Below, one piece after another: positions 16,869 through 27,842 of a stretch of DNA of 64,000 nucleotides (position 1 is the first letter of the stretch; each line of letters starts with the position of its first letter). Source of the DNA: Bryobacteraceae bacterium (lineage in GTDB: Bacteria > Acidobacteriota > Terriglobia > Bryobacterales > Bryobacteraceae); assembly GCA_019752335.1 (NCBI GenBank), contig JAIEMJ010000013.1, forward strand, positions 248,001 to 312,000. The letters are read 5' to 3'. The notes beneath the pieces were generated by a model. The model saw nothing but the letters and a program-made list of their open reading frames with translations, made no database searches and had not been told where the DNA came from. The translations under genes and the position numbers were made by a program.

Positions 16869-17738
16869 TTAGTCGTCACTGTTAAAAAGGCCCGTAATGG
16901 CGCCCAAACCGCTGCGCTCATCACCGCCACCCGTCGTCGCCGGCGCCAATTCGCGGCGCATCTTTTCCAGAGTCATACTCTGGACGATGGCCCGCCCTGG
17001 ACCGGTGAGGGTGGCCAGGAATAGTCCTTCGCCGCCGAAGATCGCCGTCTTGATGCCGCCCACGAACTGAATGTCGTAGGAGACGCTCTCGTCGAAAGCC
17101 ACAATGCAGCCTGTATCTACTTGAAGCATTTCGCCCGGTTTGAGGTCGAACTCGATGAAATCGCCGCCGCCGTGGATGAATACGGTACCGGGACCGGATA
17201 GCTTCTCCAGGATGAAGCCTTCGCCGCCGAAGAAACCCGCCCCGAGCTTTTTGGTGAAGGCGATATTAAGCGTCACCCCGGTCTGCGCGGCCAGGAAGCT
17301 GTCGCGTTGGACGAGAATCGTCTGGCCCGGCCGGAGGTCAAAGGGCTGGATCCGGCCCGGGTAACTACCGGCGAAGCCGACCTCGCCCGCGCCGTTGGCG
17401 CGGAAATACGTGAGAAACAGGCTCTCGCCCATCACCTTGCGCTTTAGGGCGCCCAAAAGCTTCTCGCCGATCGAGTTGCCGCTCATGCGCGTCTCCCAGG
17501 TAACGGAAGGCGTTTTATAGAGCATCTTGCCGGCCTCGGCGAAGAGTTCCTGCCCGGAGGACAGGCGCACGCGGACCACCTGGAGGTTATCGCCCTGAAT
17601 GGTGTAGTCGAGGGGTGACTGCGACATCGACTGAGACGGCATCGGGGGCGGCGCGCCGCCGGCCAGATTGGCGCCGCACTTTGGACAAAAGCGCGCGCAT
17701 TCCGCAATCTGCGCGCCGCAAGTGGTACAGAAACCCAT
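16869..17738 (-). CDS. AIM24/TIGR00266 family protein with N-terminal zinc ribbon
   Basis: This 289-residue protein begins with a zinc ribbon (CTTC and CPKC within the first 23 residues) and a Pro/Ser linker, then a tandem beta-sandwich AIM24 domain, with LTYFRANGAGEVGFAGSYPG and FFGGEGFILEKLSGPGTVF. The family is widespread and biochemically undefined; bacterial members are thought to be cytoplasmic. It starts 67 bases from the divergent TIGR03437 gene. Confidence 0.85.
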   Translation of the reverse strand: MGFCTTCGAQIAECARFCPKCGANLAGGAPPPMPSQSMSQSPLDYTIQGDNLQVVRVRLSSGQELFAEAGKMLYKTPSVTWETRMSGNSIGEKLLGALKRKVMGESLFLTYFRANGAGEVGFAGSYPGRIQPFDLRPGQTILVQRDSFLAAQTGVTLNIAFTKKLGAGFFGGEGFILEKLSGPGTVFIHGGGDFIEFDLKPGEMLQVDTGCIVAFDESVSYDIQFVGGIKTAIFGGEGLFLATLTGPGRAIVQSMTLEKMRRELAPATTGGGDERSGLGAITGLFNSDD

Positions 17739-17805
17739 GATGTTACAAACTCCTCAACTACCGTATTCTACAATCGAGCTAGGCCCGGCGAGTCCCCACG
17801 CAAAC

Positions 17806-20631
17806 ATGAAACGCAATCTGGCTATTTTTGTTCTGACTATTTCCGGACTGCTGGCCGCCGATGCGCCGCGCGGCTGTGGAACGGTACCGGGGCGCGCGGA
17901 CGCCATGCGACTGACCCATGAGCAGAACCGCCGTCTGCTGGCGAGGGCGGCAAAAGGCCGGGCGGCGGCCGAGCAAGTGCGGCCCGCGCGGACCGTCGGC
18001 GACCTCGTCGTGATGGATTCCGGCAACGGCATCATCGGCCAGCGCAATCCCTTTAACCTCGACCGGCAACTGCTGCGCTTCACGCCACAAAACGCGGGTG
18101 GTTACCGCTTCGCCGTGGAGCCTGGGGCGGTGGAAGACGCAGCAGGCACAGCCGTGGCCGGGCTCGGCGACGACGACTCGCGCGAGTTCCCTCTGCCCTT
18201 TGCCTTCCCCTTTCAGGGCCGCAGCCGAAATCGCATCTTTCTCAACTCGGACGGCAACCTGACGTTTGACCGGGCGGACAGCAATACCAATGAGCGGTCG
18301 CTGGGCCGTTTCACGGCCGGCGGACCGCGCATCGCCGCCCTCTTCACCGATCTGGACCCCAGCGCCGCCAGCCAAGTGTCGGCGTCACTCAGCCCCACCC
18401 GCGCCGTCTTCACCTGGAGCCGGGTTCCGGAATACCGTGCCGTGGGCGCCGGCCTGCCGAACACCTTCCAGGTGCGGCTCTATCCGGATGGCCGGATCGA
18501 GATCGTCTATGGCGGCGTGAACACGATCGAAGCCGTGGTGGGGATCTCGGTGGGCGATGTGACGCGGCCCTCGCAAGTCGTCTCGTTCAGTACCGGCAGC
18601 AATGAGACGTTTCCGGGTTCCGTCGCCGAACTCTTTACCCTCGGCAATGACCTCGACCTGGTGACCCTGTCGCAGCGCTTCTACACCGAATACGACGACG
18701 CTTACGACTATCTCGTCGTTTACAACACCATGGGACTCTCCCCGGGGGCCGGAGTGGTGGCGTTTGAGATCACGGTGCGCAATGACCGGACCGGCTACGG
18801 CGATACGCCCGCCAACACAGGCGCCGAGTACGGATCGAAGCAGCGCATGCAGGCGATTCTGAACCTGGGCCCGACGTCGCAATATCCGCTCGATCCGTTC
18901 GGCCTGGTGCCGGCGCGGAGCGGCGCCGGCGACACGCCGCTATCCATCCTTGGCCACGAAGCCGGGCATCTATTTCTGGCGTACGCCAGCGTCCGCGACC
19001 CCGCCAACGCGGACGCCCGCCCGATGCTGGGGGCCCAAATGGCGCATTGGAATTTCGCCTTTAACTCGGAGGCGTCGTTGCTGGAAGGGAACCGTATTCG
19101 CGACAACGGCGCTGGGGCCTCGCCGCGCTTTGAGACGGTCGCGAGCGTGGAGGGCTACGCGCCGCTCGACCAATACCTGATGGGTTTGCGCGCACCGGAG
19201 GAAGTGCCCTCCACCTTCCTGGTGACGAACTCGTCGTTGGGCAACTTCAACCGGCTACCTCAGCGCGGTGTCCGTTTTGACGGGCAGCGCCGCGACGTCA
19301 CCATCGGCGAAATCGTGGAGGCCGAAGGGCGCCGTGCGCCGGACCATACCGTGGCCCAACGGCACTTCCGCTTCGCGTTTATCGTCCTGACGGCCCAAGG
19401 GGCTGACCCGACCGCCGCGCAACTCGCCCAAGTGGAGCGCTACCGGCAGGAGTTCCCGGCGTATTTCGCCCGGGTTACCGACAATCGGGCCACCGCCGAC
19501 ACGCGCATTCTTCGCGCCCTCCGGCTGCGGGCGGAGCCCGCGCTGGGCGTCATTGAGGGCCAGACGGTGCAGGCACGCGTGGAACTGGACCGTCCCGCCG
19601 CAAGCGCACTCACGTTGCGGCCGCGCTCGGCAAACGGCGCGGTCGCCGTGCCGGAGACGGTCGCTGTGCCGGCGGGCGCCACCGGCGTGAGTTTCGCGGT
19701 CCGCGGCGTGCGGGCCGCCGTCGACAACCTGACGGTAGAAGCCAATGCGGAGGGCTTCGAACTGGGCCGCGCCAAGGTGCAGGTGAGCGCGAACGCCGCG
19801 GGGCTCAGCCCGCGAATCTTCGACAATGACCGCGTGTTTCCCGGCCCCGGCGACGCGCCGGCGGTGGTGGCCGCCCGTGTCGTGGACCGGAACTACGTCG
19901 TCTACCCGGGCGTCGAGGTGACGGCTCGCGCGGTAGACGGCGGCTCGGTAACGCCCGCCAGCCAAATAGCCGACGCCGCGGGCGAAGTCCGCTTTACGTG
20001 GACGCCCGGTGCGTCGTTGGAACTGACTGTCACCGGTGGCGGGGGCGGTGTCTCCGCGGAAGCCCTCTATGCGCCCACCGTCTTCGATGGAGGTCTGCTC
20101 AACGCGGCCTTCCGCGATGCCACTGCCCAAGGGCTCAGCCCGGGCGTCGTCGCGAGCCTCTACGGCCGCGACCTCACCACCGCCCCACCGGCCATCTCGC
20201 TGCGCGGCGCGCCCAGCCTGGGCAACACGCAGGTGAACATCGGCGGACTCGCCGCCCGGCTGCTCTACACCAGCCGTGGGCAGATCAATCTGGTGGTGCC
20301 GCTGCTTGCGCCCGGCGTCTACCCCATCACCGTCACCACTCCGGCTGGAACCTCGACGCCGAAGCAGATCGCGCTGGACGCCGCGTGGCCGGGCATCTTC
20401 ACCGCGCGCCTGAACGGCCCGGTGCTCGAGATCGACGCCACCGGCCTGGGCTTACCTGGCACTCCGCTACGAGTGTTGTTAGGCGAGACGGAGGCCACGC
20501 TGCTTTCGGTGTCTACCGGCGACATCCGGCGCGTGGTGGCCCAAGTGCCACTGACCGTAACCGGAGCTACGATGCTGCGACTCGAAGCCGCGGGACGTTT
20601 GAGTAACGCGGTGCCGGTAACGCTGCCCTAA
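17806..20631 (+). CDS. Secreted multidomain protein with HEAGH motif and TIGR03437 C-terminus
   Basis: This 941-residue protein has a signal peptide (MKRNLAIFVLTISGLLAADA), a nidogen-like domain around 60-260 with LNSDGNLTF and VRLYPDGRIEIVYGG, and a region with SILGHEAGHLF (His384, Glu385, His388) that may be a metallopeptidase-type zinc site. Two Ig-like repeats follow (about 600-760). The last 165 residues are the TIGR03437 domain (GLSPGVVASLYGRDL, then GQINLVVP). TIGR03437 is a Solibacteres-expanded C-terminal domain of secreted proteins. It may be a cell-surface peptidase or adhesin. The ATG at 17806 gives the signal peptide; an upstream in-frame extension would overlap the AIM24 gene. 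Confidence 0.85.
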   Translation: MKRNLAIFVLTISGLLAADAPRGCGTVPGRADAMRLTHEQNRRLLARAAKGRAAAEQVRPARTVGDLVVMDSGNGIIGQRNPFNLDRQLLRFTPQNAGGYRFAVEPGAVEDAAGTAVAGLGDDDSREFPLPFAFPFQGRSRNRIFLNSDGNLTFDRADSNTNERSLGRFTAGGPRIAALFTDLDPSAASQVSASLSPTRAVFTWSRVPEYRAVGAGLPNTFQVRLYPDGRIEIVYGGVNTIEAVVGISVGDVTRPSQVVSFSTGSNETFPGSVAELFTLGNDLDLVTLSQRFYTEYDDAYDYLVVYNTMGLSPGAGVVAFEITVRNDRTGYGDTPANTGAEYGSKQRMQAILNLGPTSQYPLDPFGLVPARSGAGDTPLSILGHEAGHLFLAYASVRDPANADARPMLGAQMAHWNFAFNSEASLLEGNRIRDNGAGASPRFETVASVEGYAPLDQYLMGLRAPEEVPSTFLVTNSSLGNFNRLPQRGVRFDGQRRDVTIGEIVEAEGRRAPDHTVAQRHFRFAFIVLTAQGADPTAAQLAQVERYRQEFPAYFARVTDNRATADTRILRALRLRAEPALGVIEGQTVQARVELDRPAASALTLRPRSANGAVAVPETVAVPAGATGVSFAVRGVRAAVDNLTVEANAEGFELGRAKVQVSANAAGLSPRIFDNDRVFPGPGDAPAVVAARVVDRNYVVYPGVEVTARAVDGGSVTPASQIADAAGEVRFTWTPGASLELTVTGGGGGVSAEALYAPTVFDGGLLNAAFRDATAQGLSPGVVASLYGRDLTTAPPAISLRGAPSLGNTQVNIGGLAARLLYTSRGQINLVVPLLAPGVYPITVTTPAGTSTPKQIALDAAWPGIFTARLNGPVLEIDATGLGLPGTPLRVLLGETEATLLSVSTGDIRRVVAQVPLTVTGATMLRLEAAGRLSNAVPVTLP

Positions 20632-21025
20632 GGCGTCGGGTCCTTGGAGTTTGGATCTTTCAGATCGAGTTGCGTGTCGTCCTGGCAGCACCAGCATTCA
20701 CCGGGCGAGTAGGTGCGGATGTAGCAGACCGGGCACCAGTAGGTGACCATCAACCGCTGGCCATTGCGGTAGGCCCAGATGGCGCGTTCGTGGATGGGGT
20801 TGATGACGAAACGGTTGGCTTCGGTGAAGCGGCCCAGGGCCTCGAAGTCCATGCCGTTGAGACGGGGATCGGCGAGAACCTTTTCGGTGGCTTCGTCACC
20901 GCGCAACTGGACTTTGCCCTTCGGCGTGGTGAGTTCGCCGGGCGCGAGGAACTTGCCACGGACGGCAGACTTCGGGGCTTCGGCCGCGAAGGCAGCCAAA
21001 GGAGCAAGCAGGAGAGCGCGCCGTT

Positions 21026-21029
<4 letters not shown>
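20628..21029 (-). CDS. Secreted Cys-rich protein next to the selenoprotein
   Basis: This 133-residue protein has a signal-like N-terminus (MKRRALLLAPLAAFAAEA) and one compact Cys motif near the C-terminus: WCPVCYIR followed by GECWCCQDD, that is, CxxC, then CxCC. This suggests a metal or redox site in the periplasm. No family is recognised. Its start overlaps the selenoprotein stop by four bases, so the two are one transcription and translation unit and probably act on the same redox or halide chemistry. It is convergent with the upstream TIGR03437 gene. Confidence 0.7.
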
Positions 21030-21783
<754 letters not shown>

Positions 21784-21793
<10 letters not shown>

Positions 21794-22977
21794 TTGCGAC
21801 TCCTGAATTGACCCGGCTGACGCCGGAAGAAGAGCTTCACTGGCTGGCGTTGCGGATGGTGCCGGGGCTGGGTCCGCGGCGGGGGCACGAGTTGTTGGAA
21901 CGCTTCCGGACGCCGGTGGCGCTGTTTCGGGCGGGCGTTTCGGATCTGGAGGGGCTCGGCCTGTCCGGCTCCCTGGCGCGGACGATCGCCAGCGGCTGCG
22001 TCTTTGAGGACGCGGTGCGGCAGCAGGAGCGGCTACGGCAGACGGGGACGCAACTGGTGACGTTTGTTGACCCGCGCTACCCGGCCCGGCTGCGCGAGAT
22101 CTTCGACCCGCCGCTGATGCTCTTCACACGGGGCCGCACGGAGTTGCTCAACCGGGTGGCGATCGCTATCGTCGGAACCCGCGTGCCCACGCCGTACGGC
22201 GTCCTGGCCGCGGAGCGTTTCTCGACGGACCTGGCGAAGGCAGGGCTCACCATCGTCTCGGGGATGGCCCGCGGCATCGATACGGCGGCCCACAAGGCCT
22301 GTCTCGCGGCCGAGGGCGACACGGTGGCCGTCTTCGGCTCCGGTGTCGACGTGATCTACCCGGCGGAGAACAAGCGGCTGTCGGAGGAGATCGCGAAAAA
22401 GGGACTGCTGGCCAGCGAATTCCCCCTCGGCGCGCCGAGCTACCCCCAGAATTTTCCCATCCGCAACCGCATCGTGAGCGGCATGAGCGTGGGCGTCGTG
22501 GTGGTGGAAGGGGCGCAGTATTCGGGGTCGGCAATCACGGCCCGGCTGGCGATGGACCAGAATCGGGAGGTGTTTGCCGTCCCGGGAAACATCACTTCGA
22601 AGCAAAGTTGGGGGCCGAACTTGTTAATTCGTCAGGGCGCGACGCTGGTGCAGGACTGGCAGGATGTCGTGCAGCAGCTAAATCCCGAGGACCGGCGCAC
22701 CCTTTCCGACCGCCATGCCGCCAGCCTAACTCCAACAAACCAAATGGCGTTAAGCGAAGACGGCAATTCCCTGCCCGACCCGGTACTAGACCCCCGCGGA
22801 CGCCTGCGTCAGGACATGCTCCGCCAACTGGCATTTGACAAGCCCACCCATTTGGATCATCTAATAGAAGTTCTGGACACTCATTCGTCTTCGGAACTGA
22901 TCGCCGCCCTGTTCGACCTCGAGCTCGATGGCATCGTGCGCCAGCTTCCGGGTAAGCAATATATAAAGGTCTGGTAG
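21784..22977 (+). CDS. dprA: DNA processing protein DprA
   Basis: This 397-residue protein is DprA, which binds incoming single-stranded DNA during transformation and loads RecA. It has an N-terminal HhH-like region (VPGLGPRRGHELL), the Rossmann-like core with IVGTRVPTPYG, GMARGIDTAAHK, VFGSGVDVIYP and SEFPLG, and a C-terminal winged helix (LDHLIEVLDT). All conserved residues of the core are present. It is 59 bases upstream of topA, a common gene order. Confidence 0.95.
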
Positions 22978-23036
22978 ACTCAGGGTGCAGCACGCCCTCA
23001 AGGTTGAGGAAAGGTTCGGGTAGTTAAAAAATCCAT

Positions 23037-25709
23037 ATGGCGAAAACTCTGGTCATCGTTGAGTCCCCCACCAAGGCGAAGACCATCACGAAGTTTCTGG
23101 GTAGCGACTACGTAGTGATGGCCAGCATGGGCCACGTGCGCGATCTGCCGAACAACGCGTCCGAAATCCCGGAGAGCCTGAAGAAGGAGCCCTGGGCCCG
23201 GCTGGGCATCCAGGTAGATAACGAATTCCAAGCCCTCTACATCGTGCCGCCGAAGAAAAAGGCGAACGTGAGCGAGATGAAAGCCGCGCTGAAGGGCGCG
23301 AGCGAACTCTTCCTCGCAACTGACGAAGACCGCGAGGGGGAGAGCATCAGTTGGCACTTGATGGAAGTGCTGAAGCCCAAGGTGCCCACGCGGCGCATGG
23401 TGTTCCACGAAATCACCAAGGACGCGATCGCCGAGGCGCTGAAGAACACCCGCGATATCGACGAGAATCTGGTGCGGGCGCAGGAGACGCGCCGCATCAT
23501 TGACCGGCTGTACGGCTACGAAGTGAGTCCGCTGCTGTGGAAGAAGATGGCGCCGGGCCTGAGCGCCGGACGCGTGCAGAGCATCGCCGTGAAGCTGCTG
23601 GCGGACCGCGAACGCGCCCGCATTCGCTTCCGCGCGGCCGAGTTCTGGGGCATGAAGTCTCTGTTCGCGAAGAGTACGGGCGAGACGGTGGAGACGGAGT
23701 TGGCGCTGGTGGGCGACAAGCGCCTCGCAGTGGGACGGGACTTCGATCCCGACACCGGTTTGCTGAACGCCAAGGAAGACTTGCTTCATCTGAAGCGCGA
23801 AGCGGCTATCGCGCTGCGCGACCAGATTGAGCGCGGCGAAGCGAAAGTCGTCTCCGTGGAGGAGCGGCCCTTCACCCAGAAGCCGTCGGCGCCGTTTGTG
23901 ACGAGTTCGTTGCAACAGGAGAGCAACCGCAAGCTGCGGTACTCGGCGAAGCGCACGATGCAGATCGCGCAGCAGCTCTACGAAAACGGCTTTATCACCT
24001 ACATGCGTACGGACTCGACGACCTTGTCCGAGCAGGCGCTTTCCGCCGCCCGCGGACTGATCACACGCGACTTCGGCGCGGACTATCTGCATCCCACGAA
24101 TCGGCTCTATGCCACCAAGGTGAAGAACGCGCAAGAAGCGCACGAAGCGATTCGCCCCGCCGGCGACCACTTCACGCCGCCCGACGTCGTGAAGGCGCAA
24201 CTGGGCGAGGAAGCCTTCCGCCTGTATGACCTGATCTGGAAGCGTACCGTCGCCTGCCAGATGGCCGACGCGCGCGGCACCTATGTCAACGTCACCATCG
24301 GCGTGGGCGAAGCGAAATTCCGCGCCACCGGCAAGACGATTCTCTTCGCCGGCTTCCTGCGCGCTTACGTTGAGGGCTCCGATGACCCTGAGGCGGATTT
24401 GGCCGAGCAGGAGAAGATCCTGCCACCGCTCGCCGAAGGCGAGTCGCTGAAGATCGCCTCCGTCGAGGCTGTGGAGCGCAACACCCAGCCACCCGCCCGC
24501 TATACGGAAGGCAGCCTGATTAAGGAGCTCGAACGGCTCGGCATCGGACGCCCCAGCACTTGGGCCACCATCGTCGAGTTGGTGCTGAATCGCGAGTACG
24601 CCTTCAAGAAGGGCACGGCGCTAGTGCCGACGTTCACGGCGATGGCCGTGGTGAACCTGCTCGAGAAGAACTTCGAGAAGCTGTTGGACTTCGACTTCAC
24701 GGCGCGGTTGGAAGACGACCTGGACGCGATCTCGCGCGGCGAAGAGAGCAACCAGCGCTATCTGAATGAGTTCTACAATGGCGACGGGCATCCGGGCTTA
24801 AAGGAGCTCGTGCAGATCGGCGAGAAGCAGGTGGACCCGCGCGAAGTGTGCGGCCTGCCGCTGGGCATCGGCCCCGACGACCGGCCTTACGAGGTCCGCA
24901 TTGGCCGCTACGGTCCGTTTCTGTCGGACGGCGAGCGGCGCACGTCGGTGCCGGAAGGCGTCGCGCCCGATGAGATGACCATCGAGGCGGCGATGGAGTT
25001 GCTGTCGCGCAACAACAAAGAAGCGCAGAGCCTGGGCGGCGACCCGGAAACGGGTTTGCCGGTCTACTTGAAGACGGGGCCATACGGGCCGTACGTGCAG
25101 TTGGGCGATCCGATTGAGGGCGAGAAGAAGAAGCCCAAGATGGCGTCGTTGCTGCCGGGCATGAGCGAGAGCACACTCACGCTGGCCGAGGCCGTGAAGC
25201 TCCTTACGTTGCCGCGCACGTTAGGCAAGCATCCGGAGACGGGCCATGTGGTGGTGGTTTCGAATGGCCGCTTTGGGCCGTACGTCAAGTGCCACGAAGA
25301 GACGCGCTCCGTGCCGCTGGCCGAGATGTCGCCGCTCGATATGACGTTTGAAGACGCGCTGAAGCTGCTGGCGCAGCCGAAGGCGCGCGGGCGGCAGGCG
25401 GCGGTGGCGAAGAGTCTGCGCGACCTGGGCGCCCATCCCACGTCGGGCAAGGAGCTATCGATCAAGGCGGGCCGTTATGGTCCTTACGTGTCGGACGGCG
25501 AAGTGAACGCGTCGCTGCCGCGCGGCCGGGCTCCGGAGACGCTCTCGATGGAAGAGGCCGTGGAACTGCTGTCGGCGCGGGCGGCGAAAATCGCCGAAGA
25601 AGGCGGCTTGCCCGCGAAAAAGAAGCGCGGGGCCGCCAAGAAGTCTGCTGCCGCGCCGAAGAAGAAGAAAGCCGCCGCGGCCGAGGTCGAAGCGGAAGTC
25701 GAAGCCTAG
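23037..25709 (+). CDS. topA: DNA topoisomerase I
   Basis: This 890-residue type IA topoisomerase relaxes negative supercoils. The Toprim domain starts KTLVIVESPTKAKTI and contains the DEDREGE acidic cluster (LATDEDREGESISWHL); the catalytic tyrosine is in FITYMRTDSTTLSE. After the core there are no zinc fingers. Instead at least four copies of a GRYGPF/VSDG-type repeat (TOPRIM_C_rpt) run from about residue 620 to 850, and the tail is Lys/Ala-rich (KKKRGAAKKSAAAPKKKK). The missing zinc domain appears as the small gene immediately downstream. Confidence 0.97.
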   Translation: MAKTLVIVESPTKAKTITKFLGSDYVVMASMGHVRDLPNNASEIPESLKKEPWARLGIQVDNEFQALYIVPPKKKANVSEMKAALKGASELFLATDEDREGESISWHLMEVLKPKVPTRRMVFHEITKDAIAEALKNTRDIDENLVRAQETRRIIDRLYGYEVSPLLWKKMAPGLSAGRVQSIAVKLLADRERARIRFRAAEFWGMKSLFAKSTGETVETELALVGDKRLAVGRDFDPDTGLLNAKEDLLHLKREAAIALRDQIERGEAKVVSVEERPFTQKPSAPFVTSSLQQESNRKLRYSAKRTMQIAQQLYENGFITYMRTDSTTLSEQALSAARGLITRDFGADYLHPTNRLYATKVKNAQEAHEAIRPAGDHFTPPDVVKAQLGEEAFRLYDLIWKRTVACQMADARGTYVNVTIGVGEAKFRATGKTILFAGFLRAYVEGSDDPEADLAEQEKILPPLAEGESLKIASVEAVERNTQPPARYTEGSLIKELERLGIGRPSTWATIVELVLNREYAFKKGTALVPTFTAMAVVNLLEKNFEKLLDFDFTARLEDDLDAISRGEESNQRYLNEFYNGDGHPGLKELVQIGEKQVDPREVCGLPLGIGPDDRPYEVRIGRYGPFLSDGERRTSVPEGVAPDEMTIEAAMELLSRNNKEAQSLGGDPETGLPVYLKTGPYGPYVQLGDPIEGEKKKPKMASLLPGMSESTLTLAEAVKLLTLPRTLGKHPETGHVVVVSNGRFGPYVKCHEETRSVPLAEMSPLDMTFEDALKLLAQPKARGRQAAVAKSLRDLGAHPTSGKELSIKAGRYGPYVSDGEVNASLPRGRAPETLSMEEAVELLSARAAKIAEEGGLPAKKKRGAAKKSAAAPKKKKAAAAEVEAEVEA

Positions 25710-25718
25710 GGCGTCGCG

Positions 25719-25967
25719 GTGAACGCTGTGCCTTGTCCGCGCTGCTCGGCGGGACAGATCGTGGAGCGAGTGTCAGCGGAGCAGAAGCGCTTCTACGCCT
25801 GTAACCAGTGGCCACGCTGCAAGTTCACTTCGTCGTACCGGCCGCTCGCGGGCAAGTGTCCGGAGTGCAGTAGTCCGTATCTGGTGGAGCGGCGGCTCAA
25901 GTCGCGGCAGTGGGTGGAGTGCCCGAACCGCGATTGCGGCTGGCGTCCGCCGTATTCGGCAGGATGA
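25719..25967 (+). CDS. Small zinc-finger protein, detached topoisomerase C-terminus type
   Basis: This 82-residue protein is two C4 zinc fingers of the topoisomerase I type: CPRC with CNQWPRCKF, and CPEC with CPNRDCGW. It begins at GTG nine bases after the topA stop, consistent with a split of the usual TopA zinc tail into a separate co-expressed protein that may bind single-stranded DNA with topoisomerase I. Confidence 0.75.
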   Translation: MNAVPCPRCSAGQIVERVSAEQKRFYACNQWPRCKFTSSYRPLAGKCPECSSPYLVERRLKSRQWVECPNRDCGWRPPYSAG

Positions 25968-26041
25968 ACCTGAGACCGGCCGGCGCAGGCCTGTCACTAC
26001 AGTGGAAGCTTGGTTTGAGCAGCTCCAAGAATGGCAGGACT

Positions 26042-27112
26042 CTACCGGCAAGAGTCCCGCATTGGGCCGGACGCCCGGAACAGTATATAGCCGTCCACTT
26101 CATACCTCGCCAGATCCGTTGTCACCATCCGGGCTGGCTCCCGCTTCCGGTCGATTAAGAAGAAGTCAGAGCCGGATTCGGCCGCCAGCACCTTGTCGAA
26201 GGTTTCGCCCGTCGACAGACTGCCGTTAGCGGCGGTCCACGGCATCTCTGTCCTCTGTCCGCGCCACTGCACCTCCGCCTGCAGCGGAATGGTAAGCAGC
26301 GAATAGGCGCGAATGGCCCGCTCCTGCAGTCGCAGCGCCATGGGCTTGAACGGCTGGTTGCGTTTCGGTCCGCCGTCTTTCCGCATCGTCCGCGAGATAT
26401 GGTCGGAGCCATAGAATGCCAGCACTGTGGAATAGCGCGCCACGAGGCCGGCCAGGTTCGCGGCGATCGCCTCTTCGCGGCTCTCCAGATACGTCGTCCC
26501 TTTCGGCACGCCGATGTTCACTTCCAGCCCCGCCTGCAGCGCCCGGATCGACAACTCAACGGTCCGCAACTCAGCGAGCCCCGCGTCTGTCGGCGCGCGG
26601 GACTTCAGCTTCGCCACTGTCCCGAGCCCGCGCCGTTTGATCTGGCCCACAGCTGGCAGGCGAACGTCATCGGCCTTCCATTCGTCCCGAAGAATTCGCA
26701 GGTGGCGATGGATCGCCTCTGCCGGCGAGTCGACATCGACTAGATGAATGCGGATGCGGTCTTCCGGAGCAAGGCGCCCGTTCAACTCACGGACACCACG
26801 CAGCACGTCGGCGCGCAGGCACAACTCGCGCGGCATTTCGCTCGTCTCGCCGTCCACGAACCGTTGAGCCGCCCGCTCATAGACGGAGTCCTCTTCGATA
26901 GCCACGTCGCGTACGCCAGCCGCCGCGCGCAGACGTTCGAGATAGTGAAGCTGAAAGGGAGCATTTCGCTCCGCGCCATGTAGCTCGCCCACCAGGTAGG
27001 CATGATAGGTGGCCACCGGCAGCGGGAGTCCAGCCGCGTCCTTAGCAGCCCAAACGCCCGGTCGAATCTCGGCAGCCAGCACTGGAATCGCGACCAACCA
27101 GATCATCCACAT
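26042..27112 (-). CDS. Secreted protein of ChaN/EreA/TIKI-like type
   Basis: This 356-residue protein has a signal peptide (MWMIWLVAIPVLAAE). The mature N-terminus has YLVGELHGAERNA and VAIEED, and later LAFYGSDHISR. This Glu-His, Glu-Glu, Asp-His layout resembles the EreA/ChaN/TIKI superfamily of metal-dependent hydrolases or haem-binding proteins. The match is by pattern only, and a different fold cannot be excluded. It is convergent with the topA operon. Confidence 0.5.
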   Translation of the reverse strand: MWMIWLVAIPVLAAEIRPGVWAAKDAAGLPLPVATYHAYLVGELHGAERNAPFQLHYLERLRAAAGVRDVAIEEDSVYERAAQRFVDGETSEMPRELCLRADVLRGVRELNGRLAPEDRIRIHLVDVDSPAEAIHRHLRILRDEWKADDVRLPAVGQIKRRGLGTVAKLKSRAPTDAGLAELRTVELSIRALQAGLEVNIGVPKGTTYLESREEAIAANLAGLVARYSTVLAFYGSDHISRTMRKDGGPKRNQPFKPMALRLQERAIRAYSLLTIPLQAEVQWRGQRTEMPWTAANGSLSTGETFDKVLAAESGSDFFLIDRKREPARMVTTDLARYEVDGYILFRASGPMRDSCR

Positions 27113-27189
27113 ACCTCATTGTACGAAGCCGCTGGCGCTTTGGCTGTCTATGGAGGAGGCTTCGGAACTGCTGGCGGGGGCGGCCAAGA

Positions 27190-27636
27190 TCACTGCGGGA
27201 GAAGAATACCTCCGCGGTGGAAGTCGAAGTGCAGAGCAAGGGCACGGACGGGCTCATCTTTATCAACACCCGGCTTTGCACGCCCTCCGATATTCAGGCC
27301 AGTATCCAGGAACTGCACGGGGCGCAAGTCCCCTTCGTGATGATCAACGGAGCGCAGGACCAGGAAGGCATTAACTACGTAGGCGTCGATGAAAGGCAAC
27401 TCGGCGCGACCGCAGCGGAGTATCTGGCGGCGCAAGGCCACCGGCACATCGCGATTCTGAACGGGCCCCGGTCATCGCCGACGACGCGGATGATGCTCCA
27501 GTCCTTCCGGCAGACGCTAAAGCAGAAAAAGCTCCCGTTCCTCCCGGCGTGGAACCCGTTCGGCAACTACCAACGGGAAGAGACGCGCAAGGCCATACGT
27601 CAGTTGGCGGGTTTGCGCGAACGTCCCACGGGGCAA
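27190..27636 (+). pseudogene. LacI-family regulator fragment (effector domain only)
   Basis: Reading frame 27217 gives the middle of a LacI-type effector domain: TDGLIFINTRL, VPFVMINGAQDQ, INYVGVDERQLGATAAEYL and RHIAILNGPRSS. The N-terminal DNA-binding HTH is missing and the frame breaks at RERPTG, where homologues continue. There is no promoter or intact start, so it is a remnant. Confidence 0.65.
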
Positions 27637-27842
27637 TCGATTCGATGTATCACAACCAGTCCGATGACGTGATCGAGGAGCCGTTCGTCTATGACCGTGG
27701 CACACTCCGGGCGCCCACCGGCATTGGCTTGGGGGTGCGCATTCAGCCGGACCAGCTTCGCAGCCTCGGCACCAGCGTCTTCGCCAACCCATACTTGAAT
27801 CCGGATCGGCCAGAATGGTTCCCTACCAAGCCACAGTACTAG
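27637..27842 (+). pseudogene. Enolase-superfamily (mandelate racemase type) C-terminal fragment
   Basis: In a second frame the LacI fragment is followed directly by VIEEPFVYDRGTLRAPTG and GLGVRIQPDQL, the closing barrel segment of mandelate racemase/muconate-lactonising enzymes. Only about 55 residues remain. The joint with the LacI fragment is near 27636, suggesting a deletion that fused two gene pieces from a lost sugar-acid catabolic locus. Confidence 0.6.
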
